Assembly (NCBI GenBank): GCA_963693285.1
Contig: OY848920.1
Location: 6,399,135 to 6,463,134 of the forward strand
Direction of reading: 5' to 3'
Length of the DNA: 64,000 nucleotides
Source of the DNA: Xestospongia muta
Taxonomy: Eukaryota > Porifera > Demospongiae > Haplosclerida > Petrosiidae
Under the pieces are notes generated by a model. That model was given only the letters and a program-made list of their open reading frames with translations. It made no database searches and was not told the DNA's origin. The translations under genes were made by a program, and so were the position numbers. This document shows, in pieces, positions 35,713 to 48,706 of this stretch (position 1 is its first letter; each line of letters begins with the position of its first letter).

Positions 35713-38262
35713 GTCCACGTCCATGAGATGCATTAGTTCTCAATCCTGTTTAACCATTAGTACCTATATATTAATATTCAGTAAAATAGTACATGTATAT
35801 GTCTTCCTTGGAGATGAGTTGTGTGATTGAGACTTGTCAGTTGCACTAGTTTCACGCCTATGAGTTCCTACACTAGTTCCACGCCCATGAGATGCATTAG
35901 TTCTAGATCCTGTTCAACCATTAGTAATATTCAGTAAAATAGTACATGTATATGTCTTACTTGGAGATGAGTTACGTGATTGAGACTTGTCAGTTGCACT
36001 AGTTTCACACCAATGAGTTCCTACGCTAGTTTCACGCCCATGAGATGCATTAGTTCTAGATCCTGTTCAACCATTAGTACCTATATATTAATATTCAGTA
36101 AAATAGTACATGTATATGTCTTACTTGGAGATGAGTTGCGTGATTGAGACTTGTCAGTTGCACTAGTTTCATACCCATGAGTTCCTACGCTAGTTTCACA
36201 CCCATGAGATGCATTAGTTCTAGATCCTGTTTGACCATTAGTAACTATACATTAATATTCAGTAAAATAGTACATGTATATGTCTTACTTGGAGATGAGT
36301 TGCGTGATTGAGACTTGTCAGTTGCACTAGTTTCACGCCCACAAGTTCCTGCGCTAGTTCCACGCTCATGATATGCATTAGTTCTAAATCCTTTTCAAAC
36401 ATTAGTACCTATATATTAATATTCAGCAAAATAGTACATGTATATGTCTTACTTGGAGATGAGTTACGTGATTGAGACTTGTCAGTTGCACTAGTTTCAC
36501 GCCTATGAGTTCCTACACTAGTTTCTTGTCCATGAGATATGTTAGTTCTAGATCCTGTTCAACTATTAGTAACTATGTATTAATATTCAGTAAAATAGTA
36601 CATGTATATGTCTTACTTGAAGATGAGTTACGTGATTGAGACTTGTCAGTTGGACTAGTTTCACACCCACAATTTCCTATACCAGTTCCATGTCCATGAG
36701 ATGCATTAGTTCTAGATTCTGTTCAACCATCAGTACTTATATATTAATATTCAGCAAAATAGTACATGTATATGTCTTACTTGGAGATGAGTTACGTGAT
36801 TGAGACTTGTCAGTTGCACTAGTTTCACACCTATGAGTTCCTATACTAGTTTCATGTCCATGAGATATGTTAGTTCTATATCCTGTTCAACTATTAGTAA
36901 CTATGCATTAATATTCAGTAAAATAGTACATGTATATGTCTTACTTGGAGATGAGTTACGTGATTGAGACTTGTCAGTTGCACTAGTTTCACGCCTATGA
37001 GTTCCTACACTAGTTCCACGCCCATGAGATGCATTAGTTTGAGATGCTGTTCAACCATTAGTAATATTCAGTAAAATAGAACATGTATATGTCTTACTTG
37101 GAGATGAGTTGCGTGATTGAAACTTGTCAGTTGCACTAATTTCACGCCCACGAGTTTCTATACTAGTTCCATGCCGATGAGATGCATTAGTTCTAGATCC
37201 TGTTCAACCATTAGTACTTATATATTAATATTCAGTAAAATAGTACATGCATATGTCTTACTTGGGATAAGGTGTGTGATTGAGACTTGTCAGTTGCACT
37301 ACTTTCACACCCACAAGTTCCTGCGCTAGTTCCACGTTCATGATATGCATTAGTTCTAAATCCTTTTCAACCATTAGTACCTTTATATTAATATTCAGCA
37401 AAATAGTACATGTATATGTCTTATTTGGAGATGAGTTACGTGATTGAGACTTGTCAGTTGCACTAGTTTCACGCCTATGAGTTCCTACACTAGTTTCTTG
37501 TCCATGAGATATGTTAGTTCTAGATCCTGTTCAACTATTAGTAACTATGTATTAATATTCAGTAAAATAGTACATGTATCTGTCTTTCTTGGAGATGAGT
37601 TGCGTGATTGAGACTTGTCAGTTGCACTAGTTTCACGCCCACAAGTTCCTACACTAATTTCATGTCCATGAAATGCATTAGTTCTAGATCCTGTTCAAAC
37701 ATTAGTACCTATATATTAATATTCAGTAAAATAGTACATGTATATGTCTTACTTGAAGATGAGTTACGTGATTGAGACTTGTCAGTTGGACTAGTTTCAC
37801 ACCCACAATTTCCTATACCAGTTCCATGTCCATGAGATGCATTAGTTCTAGATTCTGTTCAACCATCAGTACTTATATATTAATATTCAGCAAAATAGTA
37901 CATGTATATGTCTTACTTGGAGATGAGTTACGTGATTGAGACTTGTCAGTTGCACTAGTTTCACGCCTATGAATTCCTACACTAGTTCCACACCGATAAA
38001 ATGCATTAGTTCTAGATCCTGTTCAACCATTAGTACCTATATATTAATATTCAGTAAAATAGTACATGTATATGTTTTACTTGAAGATGAGTTACGTGAT
38101 TGAGACTTGTCAGTTGGACTAGTTTCACGCCTATGAGTTCCTACACTAGTTCCAATCCCATTAGATGCATTAATTCTTGATCCTGTTCAACCTTTAGTAA
38201 TATTCAGTAAAATAGTACATGTAAATGTCTTTCTCGGAGATGAGTTGCGTGACTTGTCAGTT
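35713..38262 (-). repeat. Same monomer array, inverted block
   Basis: About 16 monomers in reverse orientation (gagatgcattagttctagat, cagtaaaatagtacatgtat, gtcttacttggagatgagtt). It begins right after the LRR fragment with gtccacgtccatgagatg, which mirrors the left junction, and ends where orientation flips near 38262. Confidence 0.95.
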
Positions 38263-41010
38263 GCGCAGGAACTTGTGGGCGTGAAACTAGTGCAACTGAC
38301 AAATCTCAATCACGCAACTCATCTCCAAGTAAGACATATACATGTACTATTTTACTGAATATTAATATATAAGTACTAATGTTTGAACAGGATCTAGAAC
38401 TAATGCATCTCTTGGATGTGGAACTAGTGTAGAAACTCGTGGGCGTGAAACTAGTGCAACTGACAAATCTCAATCACGCAACTCATCTCCAAGTAAGACA
38501 TATACACGTACTATTTTACTGAATATTAATATATAAGTACTAATGGTTGAACAGGATCTAGAACTAATGCATTTTTGGACGTAAACTAGTGTAGAAAGTC
38601 GTGGGTGTGAAACTAGTGCAACGGACAAGTCTCAATCACATAACTCATCTCCAAGTAAGACATATACATGTACTATTTTACTGAATATTAATACGTTAGT
38701 ACCAATGGTTGAACAGGATTTAGAACTAACGCATCTCATGGGCGTGGAACTAGTGTAGAAACTCGTGGGCGTGAAACTAGTGCAACTGACAAGTCTCAAT
38801 CACGCAACTCATCTCCAAGTAAGACATATACATGTACTATTTTACTGAATATTACTAATGGTCGAACAGGATCTAGAACTAATGCATCTCTTGGACGTAA
38901 ACTAGTGTAGGAACTTGTGGGCGTTAAACTAGTGCAACCTACAAGTCTCAATCACGCAACTCATCTCCAAGACATATACATGTACTATTTTACTAAATTT
39001 TAATACAAAGTTACTAATGGTTGAACAGGATCTAGAACTAATGCATCTTGTGGACGTGAAACTAGCATAGGAACTCATGGGCGTGAAACTAGTGCAACTG
39101 ACAAGTCTCAATCACGTAACTCATCTCCTAGTAAGACATATACATGTACTATTTTACTGAATATTAATACGTAGTTACTAATGGTTGAACAGGATCTAGA
39201 ACTAATGCATCTCATGGTTGTGAAACTATTACAACTGACAAGTCTCAATCACACAACTCATCTCCAAGTAAGAAATATACATGTACTATTTTACTGAATA
39301 TTAATATATAGGTACTAATGGTTGAACAGGATCTAGAACTAACGCATCTCATGGGCGTGGAACTAGTGTAGAAACTCGTGGGTGTGAAACTAGTGCAACA
39401 GACAAGTCCCAATCACACAACTCATCTCTAAATAAGAGATACACGTGTACTATTTTACTGAATATTAATATAAGGTACTAATGGTCGAACAGGATCTAGA
39501 ACTAACGCATCTCATGGGCATGGAACTAGTGTAGAAACTCATGGGTGTGAAAATAGTGCAACTGACAAGTCTCAATCACGCAGCTCATCTCCAAGACATA
39601 TACATGTACTATTTTACTGAATATTAACACATAGTTACTAATGGTTGAACAGAATCTAGAACTAATGCATCTTGTGGACGTTATACTAGCGTAGGAACTC
39701 ATGGGCATGAAACTAGTGCAACTGACAAGTCTCAATCACGTAACTCATCTTCTAGTAAGACATATACATGTACTATTTTACTGAATATTAATACAGAGTT
39801 ACAAATGGTTCCACAGGATCTAGAACTAATGCATCTCATGAATGTGGAACTAGTGTAGAAACTCGTGGGTGTGAAACTAGTGCAACGGACAAGTCCCAAT
39901 CACACAACTCATCTCTAAATAAGAGATATACATGTACTATTTTACTGAATATTAATATATAGGTACTAATGGTTAAACAGGATCTAGAACTAATGCATCT
40001 CTTGGACGTAAACTAGTGTAGGAAGTCGTGGGCGTGAAACTAGTGCAACCGACAAGTCTCAATCACACAACTCATCTCCAAGTAAGACATATACATGTAC
40101 TATTTTACTGAATATTAATATAAGGTACTAATGGTCGAACAGGATCTAGAACTAACGCATCTCATGGCCGTGGAACTACCGTAGAAACTCATGGGTGTGA
40201 AAATAGTGCAACTGACAAGTCTCAATCACGCAGCTCATCTCCAAGGCATATACATGTACTATTTTACTGAATATTAACACATAGTTACTAATGGTTGAAC
40301 AGGATCTAGAACTAATGCATCTTGTGGACGTGATACTAGCGTAGGAACTCATGGGCATGAAACTAGTGCAACTGACAAGTCTCAATCACGTAACTCATCT
40401 TCTAGTAAGACATATACATGTACTATTTTACTGAATATTAATACAGAGTTACAAATGGTTCAACAGGATCTAGAACTAATGCATCTCATGAATGTGGAAC
40501 TAGTGTAGAAACTCGTGGGTGTGAAACTAGTGCAACGGACAAGTCCCAATCACACAACTCATCTCTAAATAAGAGATATACATGTACTATTTTACTGAAT
40601 ATTAATATATAGGTACTAATGGTTGAACAGGATCTAGAACTAATGCATCTCTTGGACGTAAACTAGTGTAGGAAGTCGTGGGCGTGAAACTAGTGCAACC
40701 GACAAGTCTCAATCACACAACTCATCTCCAAGTAAGACATATACATGTACTATTTTACTGAATATTAATATAAAATACTAATGGTCGAACAGGATCTAGA
40801 ACTAATGCATCTCATGGGCGTGGAACTAGTATAGAAAATCGTGGGCGTAAAACCAGTGCAACTGACAAGTCTCAATCACGCAACTCATCTCCAAATAAGA
40901 CATATACATGTACTATTTTACTGAATATTAATATATAGGTACTAATGGTTGAACAGGATCTAGAACTAACGCATCTCATGGGCGTGGAACTAGTATAGAA
41001 ACTCATGGTT
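38263..41010 (+). repeat. Same monomer array, second direct block
   Basis: About 17 monomers, more diverged than in the first block, with private variants such as aactagtgtaggaagtcgtgg and atctctaaataagagatata. Sub-blocks at 39480-39960 and 40130-40610 repeat nearly exactly. The array ends at gaaactcatggttagtgac near 41010. Confidence 0.95.
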
Positions 41011-41829
41011 AGTGACTAAGATAGAGCAACGATATCTCTAGAACATGCAGACTAAATATTGCTCCTGTTGCAAGTACACATTTTATGCAAATTTGAGCTG
41101 TTTTGTAGATTGTCATCTTTGTTTTTATTACTAATTACACATATCACAGATTTTTGGCCTGTTTACTAAAGTTGATCTTTGTAGATTATCCTATCTTCTA
41201 CAAACATATATATTATAGAAACAAGTGTTATGAATTACCTACTGTAATGATAATATACATGTACATGTTGATAATATTATTTTTAATAGTACAATTGATA
41301 GTCAAAGTCAAATTATATTCTGTAGCATATCCACATAGTAAAAATACTTAAAATGAGCTATACTTGATATTACCATGATAATTTATGTAGATGATATGAG
41401 TATAATAATACACAGATATTAAATTGTCATTAATTTGTAAAGATTGTGTATATATAAAATGTCAACCCTAAATGGAATTATATTATCTACATGTACATGT
41501 ATTAAAGTAAATGGCCAGACTCTTGCTAATATTGAAGTATTAAAAATTGATTTGGATATTGTACAAGATAAAGAGAGTTAAGATAATTTTATTGAAAGAC
41601 AAGACAAACTGGTAAAAGTAGCTGTAGTGATATCTTGTGACTCCCTCAGTGTCTATTTCCTTCAGATTGTAAGCAGATAGATATACAGTCATTTATTCTA
41701 AAGTACTATTAATAAAGTTACATGTTTATATATGTACATTTGTTTTTTTATATCACCATAGATGGTTTTATAAGACCAACAGCAAAGTCTTTTTTTTTAT
41801 TTTCATATACCTGACGTTTAAAGACAGAT

Positions 41830-42055
41830 GTGACCTGATTTGCAAAAAGGGACTACTTCTTTCAAAATATTTGTGACCTGACTTGTAAAAAAAACAACTG
41901 TTAAAACATATCAAAAACAGTTTTGCATTCATATAGAATATTTATGCATATAATTATAGCAACTATATGTATACAAAACTGTTTTTTGATATGTTTTAAC
42001 AGTTGGGGTCACAAATATTTTGAAAGAAATAGTCCCTTTTTGCACATCAGGTCAC
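41830..42055. mobile_element. 226-bp long-armed hairpin MITE
   Basis: Arms of about 80-90 bp starting GTGACCTGATTTGCAAAAAG at the left and mirrored by ctttttgcacatcaggtcac at the right. Both contain caactgttaaaacatatcaa. The spacer is about 50 bp. A possible AT dinucleotide duplication flanks it. Confidence 0.85.
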
Positions 42056-44134
42056 ATATGATATACAATTCTCATTAATGCACACAAAACAGTCTGTCAA
42101 ATGCCAAATAAACTTGTCCTGAAGATGAAAAGCCAATTTTGCTTAAGTTGCAAAACATGACATGAAGATTATCAATGATTAAGATAATGTTATCTCATTT
42201 ATGATATTTAGTCATGAATCTCTACTATATATTATACACAAAATAAGAATATCTATTACAAGTAACTGTTATCAATGGCAAACTACAGAATGCAGTTGCA
42301 ATGTGTTCCATATTATACATAAATAGTAGTTTGCGAGTGCACGTGGTAGTTCTAGTTTTGTGTTTGCTTGTTGTCTTTACCATGAGCCTAGAAAGCTAAT
42401 TATATTCATTTATAGGTTTGAAGGTTTATAAGTACTCTCATATACCTTTCTTACTATTGTCTTACTGATGTTATTATCTTTTATTAAGTACTTTAATTTA
42501 ATTATTGCTAATATGTTATCACAATGTTTTAATGTATAATATGCTATAAAAGTCACATAAGAATCTACTTTGAAACATTACCATTATAGGTCTATATTAT
42601 ACAACCTTTTCAACCATATAAAGTAATTGTTTCCAATTGTCATCAGATACAATAAACATTATTGGTTTACATTTTATTATTGTTATATGTTATTATTAAT
42701 AGTGTCAACGATTGCTTTCCAAGCTAATGGTAGGCTTAAAGACTGACATAATATGTCAACTAAACATTTTCTAATTAAAGGAAATAGTATTTCCTGAAGT
42801 AACAAAGATGGTTGTATTACTAATGAATTAAGGATCGTATCACTAAGTTAATTAATACAAAATGCTAACTAACATCATCACAACACTAATCTCAATTATT
42901 CATGAACTATATCCTAATAAAAAATATTGTTCAGGGTCTCAAACTCTTAATAAAACAAAATGGACTGAATTGCACATAAATAATAACCTGAAGATTGAGA
43001 GAGAAAAATAGATTCAACACTATTATAGCTTCTCATAATAATCGGATAATATTCTGGTACAGAATATTATAGTCAAGTGAAGCTCATTCCAAAGTCCAAG
43101 GTTAAAATCTTTCCTGATATTTCATATCATTGCATTAATCAAAGTGCATTTATTAACTTAAAGATAATTAAAAGACTACTATTATAGTTAAAACATCACC
43201 ACCAGTTTGAATAAACTTAATTGATTATGTTTTCCTAATAGCTGCCATTTTTAAGACTATAATCAGTCATCACACACACATATTAGATTGATTTATTTGT
43301 GATAGTGATTTTTAGAAGAGCTTTTGTGACATATTGACTTAACTGTTTTTTGCATTGTAGTAAACCTGTAATAGGCAGCAGATTTCATTGATGTAACAAT
43401 GCCATTGTAACCAAGACATGACATGGTTGAAATTATAAATGTTTCTTTAAATGTAAAAACAAGAAGTTAATGTAGTTAATATATATTCTTGATTGATAAG
43501 TGTATATTATAGCACATAATGTTAGTCAAATTAAGATCATGTAAAATTTTAACCATCCAGTCCTTAAAATATCATGATAATATTAAGCATTATATTATGT
43601 GACTCCAATATAATATGTAGCTGGATCTGTAAATGTGTAACTGCAGATACTACTGAATATATACAACTTGTTTATGTCAAGTTTTTATGTAACTGCTAAT
43701 ATAAAAATATGATTTGAAATTATATATGACAAAAATATGTTATACATCTGCTATATACTGACTTATTGTTGTTAATGTATGAGAGGTAAATAAATAAACT
43801 GACATGTGACAGAATAGTTATAATTGAAATAACTTAAACAGTTCAGTAATTTTTAATTACAATTACATGCTTGATGAGTCTCTGGTTGCTAGGCAACCAC
43901 TTTGTAAACAAAGTAAATAGATACTTTTCTCACATCTCACTCTTATTCTATTATATATGGCTATGTTTGATCTATCTAGTCTTAAAGCAACTCATAATTT
44001 GAGCCCTGTGGAATCAGGTCAACTATGGGTTACTACTAGTTTGTGATTGAACTAATAAACTCATCAATGACAAACAACAGATATAGTCCAATTTAATATT
44101 AATTGCTTGTCTTCTTCTAACTGCTATAAATACC

Positions 44135-44140
<6 letters not shown>

Positions 44141-44165
<25 letters not shown>

Positions 44166-44181
44166 TATATATATATATAGA
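44141..44181. repeat. AT dinucleotide repeat
   Basis: Interrupted (TA)n run. Confidence 0.9.
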
Positions 44182-44183
44182 CT

Positions 44184-44675
44184 AATTACAATAGATTACA
44201 AAGAGTTACAATACATTTCAGTGAATTACAGTAATTTACAGTGAGTTACAATAGATTACAGTAGTTTACATGAATACTTGACAATTCAATTGAAAAAATA
44301 TCCATCTCATACTCATGTCTTTAATTATCGAGCAATCAACTACAAAGACTACTTTAGCTTCTAATTTACTTCACATATTAAGTAACACTGGTAGTCAGTA
44401 TTAGGATGCGTATCACTTGAAAAAACAATAATAAACTTAGAGTGGTTTACAGTGGGTTATATATACATTGGATTACAATGGGTTACAATAGGTCATAATA
44501 GGGATTACAGTGGGAATGTGGGATTACCTATGCAGTAGCTTACAGTGGATTACAGTAGATTCAATAGGTTACAATGGGTTACAGTAGGCTATAGTAGGTT
44601 ACATTAGGTTACAATGTGATACAGTGGATTGTATTGGGTACATATGCACTAGGTTATAGTGGGTTATAATTAATT
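44184..44675. repeat. Degenerate GATTACA/GGTTACAATGG minisatellite
   Basis: Short units of about 10 bp (gattacagta, ggttacaatg, gagttacaat) recur over 500 bp, interrupted by unique sequence at about 44280-44440. All variants keep TTACA. Confidence 0.8.
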
Positions 44676-45121
44676 TTGTTAGTGTAATCTAGTACAAGCT
44701 GCTTTACTCCATGCACTGTAGATCATTGTAACCCAGTATTTAACTCTTACTGTGTTTGAAGTCCCAGTAGTACTTTCTGCTAAGATCCAATAGGTACTTC
44801 AACAACAATGTTATGTTTACTTTTAAACACACATACACACACACACATATACAAGACAACAATGCCATGATACAGCTATCATCACATGTACAATGAGTAT
44901 ACATGTACATTTATATCAAGATATATAATTATTATGATGGAAAAACAATGTAAAGTGTGATATGTAGCATATAAAGTCATATAACTCTAAATTACAAGTT
45001 GTATGTATCAACTTAAAAATACAAAATTCAAAAGTAGTGCAACAAAACAAATTACGTTAAGGTTATGTCAGCAAAGAAACAAAAACACAAACATTAACTC
45101 AATAGTAGTAAAGAAACATCA

Positions 45122-47166
45122 TTATTCTGGCTGTGTGGGCAGTTCAATAGTTGTCGTTGTTGGCTTTGCAAGTGACAAAGATACACTTTTATCTGCTGTA
45201 CTTGCATGCTTTGCATTTTGACTTAGCCACACTATCACTCATGGACCAAACAGACATACTAGAACAGCCAAAGCACTTAGTCGAATACCTAATAATATCA
45301 AAACTGGTCTAAACTGGACATCAGTGGTAGTAAACGTTATGATGAATACTAATCATATTCGAACCACTACAAACGTAAAGAATCCCACACAGTTAAATTC
45401 ATTAAAATTGTGAGGGAATTGAATTGTCAAGACTGCTGATGCATTACTTGCAGTTATTAGAGCATTTAAGTAAAATATTTGTATAGCAAATATTAGAGTA
45501 TGAGGTGAGGTACATAGGACAGAAAGTATTGGAAAGTCATTTGTGTTCATTGTATCATTCACTTGATTTTTCTCTACATCAGGATAAAAACAAAAATTAG
45601 AGATATTAGTTCAAGAACCATTTCAACTCCTATTAACAGAAATGTAAACAAAATCTGATAAATAGGTGAGATAAACTTGGGTCTAAAAGAAATATTTTCA
45701 ATAAAAATATTTGATATGTTCGTACCAATTTTATGAATACAATACAGACAATTAATGAAAGCAAAAGGATGTTCCTATCCTTTGAAAGGTACAGACAGTC
45801 ACAGAGGGTTTTGGGATAAATATGACTGTTATTACAAAACAAAGAGTTAATCCACTTAGTAGTAGTACCATTTGTTCTCGTCCTGATGACTTTACAATTG
45901 GTATGTTCCAGAAATATATGAAGACTCCACTCACAAATACTACAGCTAATAATCCAATTATAGCTAACAATATTAGTACAATAGACCATCTTTCAAAAGG
46001 TTTGAGATATGATTCTTCAATATCTAAACAGCTAAGAGGGTTATTACCCACATGTATTGAGGACATATTTGACATTCCTTTGAAGATGTAGTGTTAGTGT
46101 ATTTTTGTCCAAGACAAGGGTCACAGGTACCACAACAAGAAAACATCACTTTACGTTTAGTAAATTTAAGTCTACAAATTTGACACTGTGATTTGAGTTG
46201 ATACATAATTTCACCTAACTTGGTCAGACCAAATTGTTTTGTAATGTTGGGATTTAATTTAAGATGATGTTGTGGCACTTTTCCATCCCAATATCCACCA
46301 TTTACAATGTTAAATGATTTGCTACAATTTTGACATAAAAATACTACCTGATAATTATAGATTTTATATTTAGCTTTTACACACCGCCATGTTCATCAAA
46401 ATTTACTTTCTTACCAGTTGGACTGGTAAAGCTTACATTCTTTATATATTCCAAAAGATTTAAGCCATTTAATTCTTGATTTTGTCCAAGACATGTTTGA
46501 TTTTCCACGGTACCACAGTAATGGTTTATTACAGTTGTCATTTAAAAAGTTATTTATTGCATGAGCTACGCTATAAACAGCATCGATAGCAGTAGCATCA
46601 AAAGAATCCTGGTGAAAATTATATCTAGAATCATTTACAATGCTCATAATGCTACAGTTAACACCAATACTGCAGTTGTAATAGTGCTCATAAAATTTAA
46701 GAAACCCTGGACTACGCCTGTTAGTTGCTGAAGTTAGTTGTGAATAATAGTTAACAAAAGAAGGCACTGTCTGAGAATGAGGTGCTGTGCCCCATTTTCC
46801 TATTGTAACATCCTTGTACTTGGTATAATACTCTTGAGACCAACTACCACTGGCAATCCATAGAAACCGGCTTTTAGAAGTACCTGAAGTGTACAATGTA
46901 CTAGATCTATAGCAAACAAAATGGCCTCCAAATATTCCAAACTCTTGTCTAAAAGAGCCACATTTTCCACTACCATTATGTTTATGTACTCTTAGTAACC
47001 CACCTCAAATGATGTCTTTATCTTCAAGATCTTGTATACCACTTATTCTAGTACCTTCATCAGCTCTAAGAACAGACACATTAGTGCCATAATGATACTG
47101 AACTGCACAATGAATAAGCAGTAGAAACTGGGAGAACACAACATGAAAAACTAGAATCCACTTCAT
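45122..47166 (-). pseudogene. Family C GPCR (metabotropic glutamate/GABA-B type), intronless pseudogene
   Basis: Family C receptors bind small ligands through a large extracellular Venus-flytrap domain. Reading starts at ATG 47164-47166 with a signal-peptide-like MKWILVFHVVFSQFLLLIHC. Ligand-domain pieces follow (GGLLRVHKHNGSGKCGSF, then by another frame EAILFAIDLV, then FLWIASGSW and FDATAIDAVYSVAHAINNFL). A cysteine-rich linker comes next (SCCGTCDPCLGQ, KECQICP). Then the membrane region: FWNIPIVKSSGREQMVLLLS, IKLVRTYQIF, VLTIQFPHNFNEFN, and TM7 LSALAVLVCLFGP. The middle of the ligand domain is missing. TGA stops lie after DKDII, before LVFIITF and after LFGP, and there are at least three frame changes. 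No introns. Ends at TAA 45122-45124. Confidence 0.8.
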
Positions 47167-47703
47167 ATTATGTGCTCTGTTCACTTGTTGTCATGGAAGT
47201 AAGTGAGATGGTGTGATGTTTTATGTTTATATATTTTGTTATGATTTGCTTTAAAAAACTAATTTACATACTCTAACAAAACAGCATATATTTGATATTA
47301 CACATTTGTTTTGTCATTTTTGCCCATATATGGAAGGAGGCAAGGCATTGCACAATGATCTTACATATAATTATTGTCTTTAATTATTGTTATGTGAATT
47401 AGAACAGCTGCAGATCTGATGAGTTAAATAACACATAGTGAAAGTATCCATGCACGTCACATAATTTTGTAACTAAATAATGAATAATAAATTGTACTCT
47501 TTGAGCTGTGCAATAGCAAATTAAACAGTCTAACAATTAAATATACAATTTTGTACTAATGACCTTGAACAATATACACACATTTAATTTTTTCCCATGT
47601 GAATAATAAGCAAGGTTGTGATCTACTGATAATGATAACTGAAATACGTATTTTGGCAAAATATATATAAATGTATAATATATATATATATATATATATG
47701 TAG

Positions 47704-47749
<46 letters not shown>

Positions 47750-48706
47750 TGCAAAAAATAAAATATTAAATTAGCTTTATGTGGTTGTTTTAATTGTATT
47801 TACCTCGGGTTATAATAAGAGTGTTAATATAAAAATGTCAATCAAAGGTTATTTCTAATTTAGTTATTTAAAACAACCATTCAAGGTTGAAATAACCACA
47901 AAGAAAGATAAGTTTAAATAATCAGAAGGTAAAAACAACAACATATATATCAAGTTATATCTTTGTCAACAAAATAGTTATAACAATCTGATAATAGTGT
48001 TATTTCTATACCATCAAAATTAAAACAACCTGGATTTGCAATAAATTGAAGACTTATTTCATAAATATTAACAATTTTATTTGATTATTATAATAACTAC
48101 TTCGTAATTTTTAGGTTAATTTTTTAAAGGTATTGCTGATCAAAAAAATGTTAGTACTGACCTTTCACTTTATTTATTTTTATTAAGTTTATGATCAAAT
48201 TATCATATAAAATGTTATTTTAAAGTGAAACATTGGAAAAAATAACTATCAACACATAACAATAATTATTAATACTAGTATGGCAATGTTATATATAAAC
48301 TTTTCTCTGGTGAAAAATTGAATCGAGCATAGAAAGGACGATGATGGAATAAACTTAAGTGGCTGAGACAACACCTTTAGTTCTAATTGCAAATGCATTG
48401 TATATATACGTAGTGAGAATTGAAGAAATGACCATAGCACTCTAACACACGTATAATAAGTGTGTTGTCAATAGTAACTAGGTCAATAATTTTACCAAGC
48501 ACTGGAGTCATTATATCACATGAAACTCGAAGATAAATAGCCACGCGGAAGGCATTCAACAATTGGAGATGTTTCACTTGCCATCATTAATTTCCTCTAT
48601 ATAACTATTGATTAATTTCCTCTATATAACTAATGAAACTAGCGCCAACTTTATTTTCAAGCCAATCAGATCAAGCCATTCCTCAGATCAATAGAGCGTG
48701 CTAGCA
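47167..48706. other. Non-coding stretch
   Basis: No gene seen. Holds an AT microsatellite and TIR-like sequence near 47752. A short direct repeat (ttaatttcctctatataact) lies at 48588-48631. Confidence 0.5.
47663..47752. repeat. AT dinucleotide repeat
   Basis: Two (TA)n runs separated by gtagaggta. Confidence 0.95.

Larger units (their letters stand above)
41011..45121. other. Non-coding, no recognised gene
   Basis: AT-rich DNA with only short chance frames. It holds the hairpin MITE and simple repeats listed separately. A CA run lies at about 44827-44848. Confidence 0.5.

Noticed and set aside
24922..40385. Many 60-70-codon minus frames beginning MRLVSCTS
   Set aside because: They recur once per array unit pair and cross the intron-like part; they are by-products of the tandem repeat. 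The antisense frame has no domain and no consistent start context.
25014..41010. CRISPR array
   Set aside because: No short palindromic repeats with unique spacers; whole ~160-bp units repeat, and the setting is eukaryotic.
45822..46091. 89-codon plus frame
   Set aside because: Antisense shadow of the GPCR membrane region.
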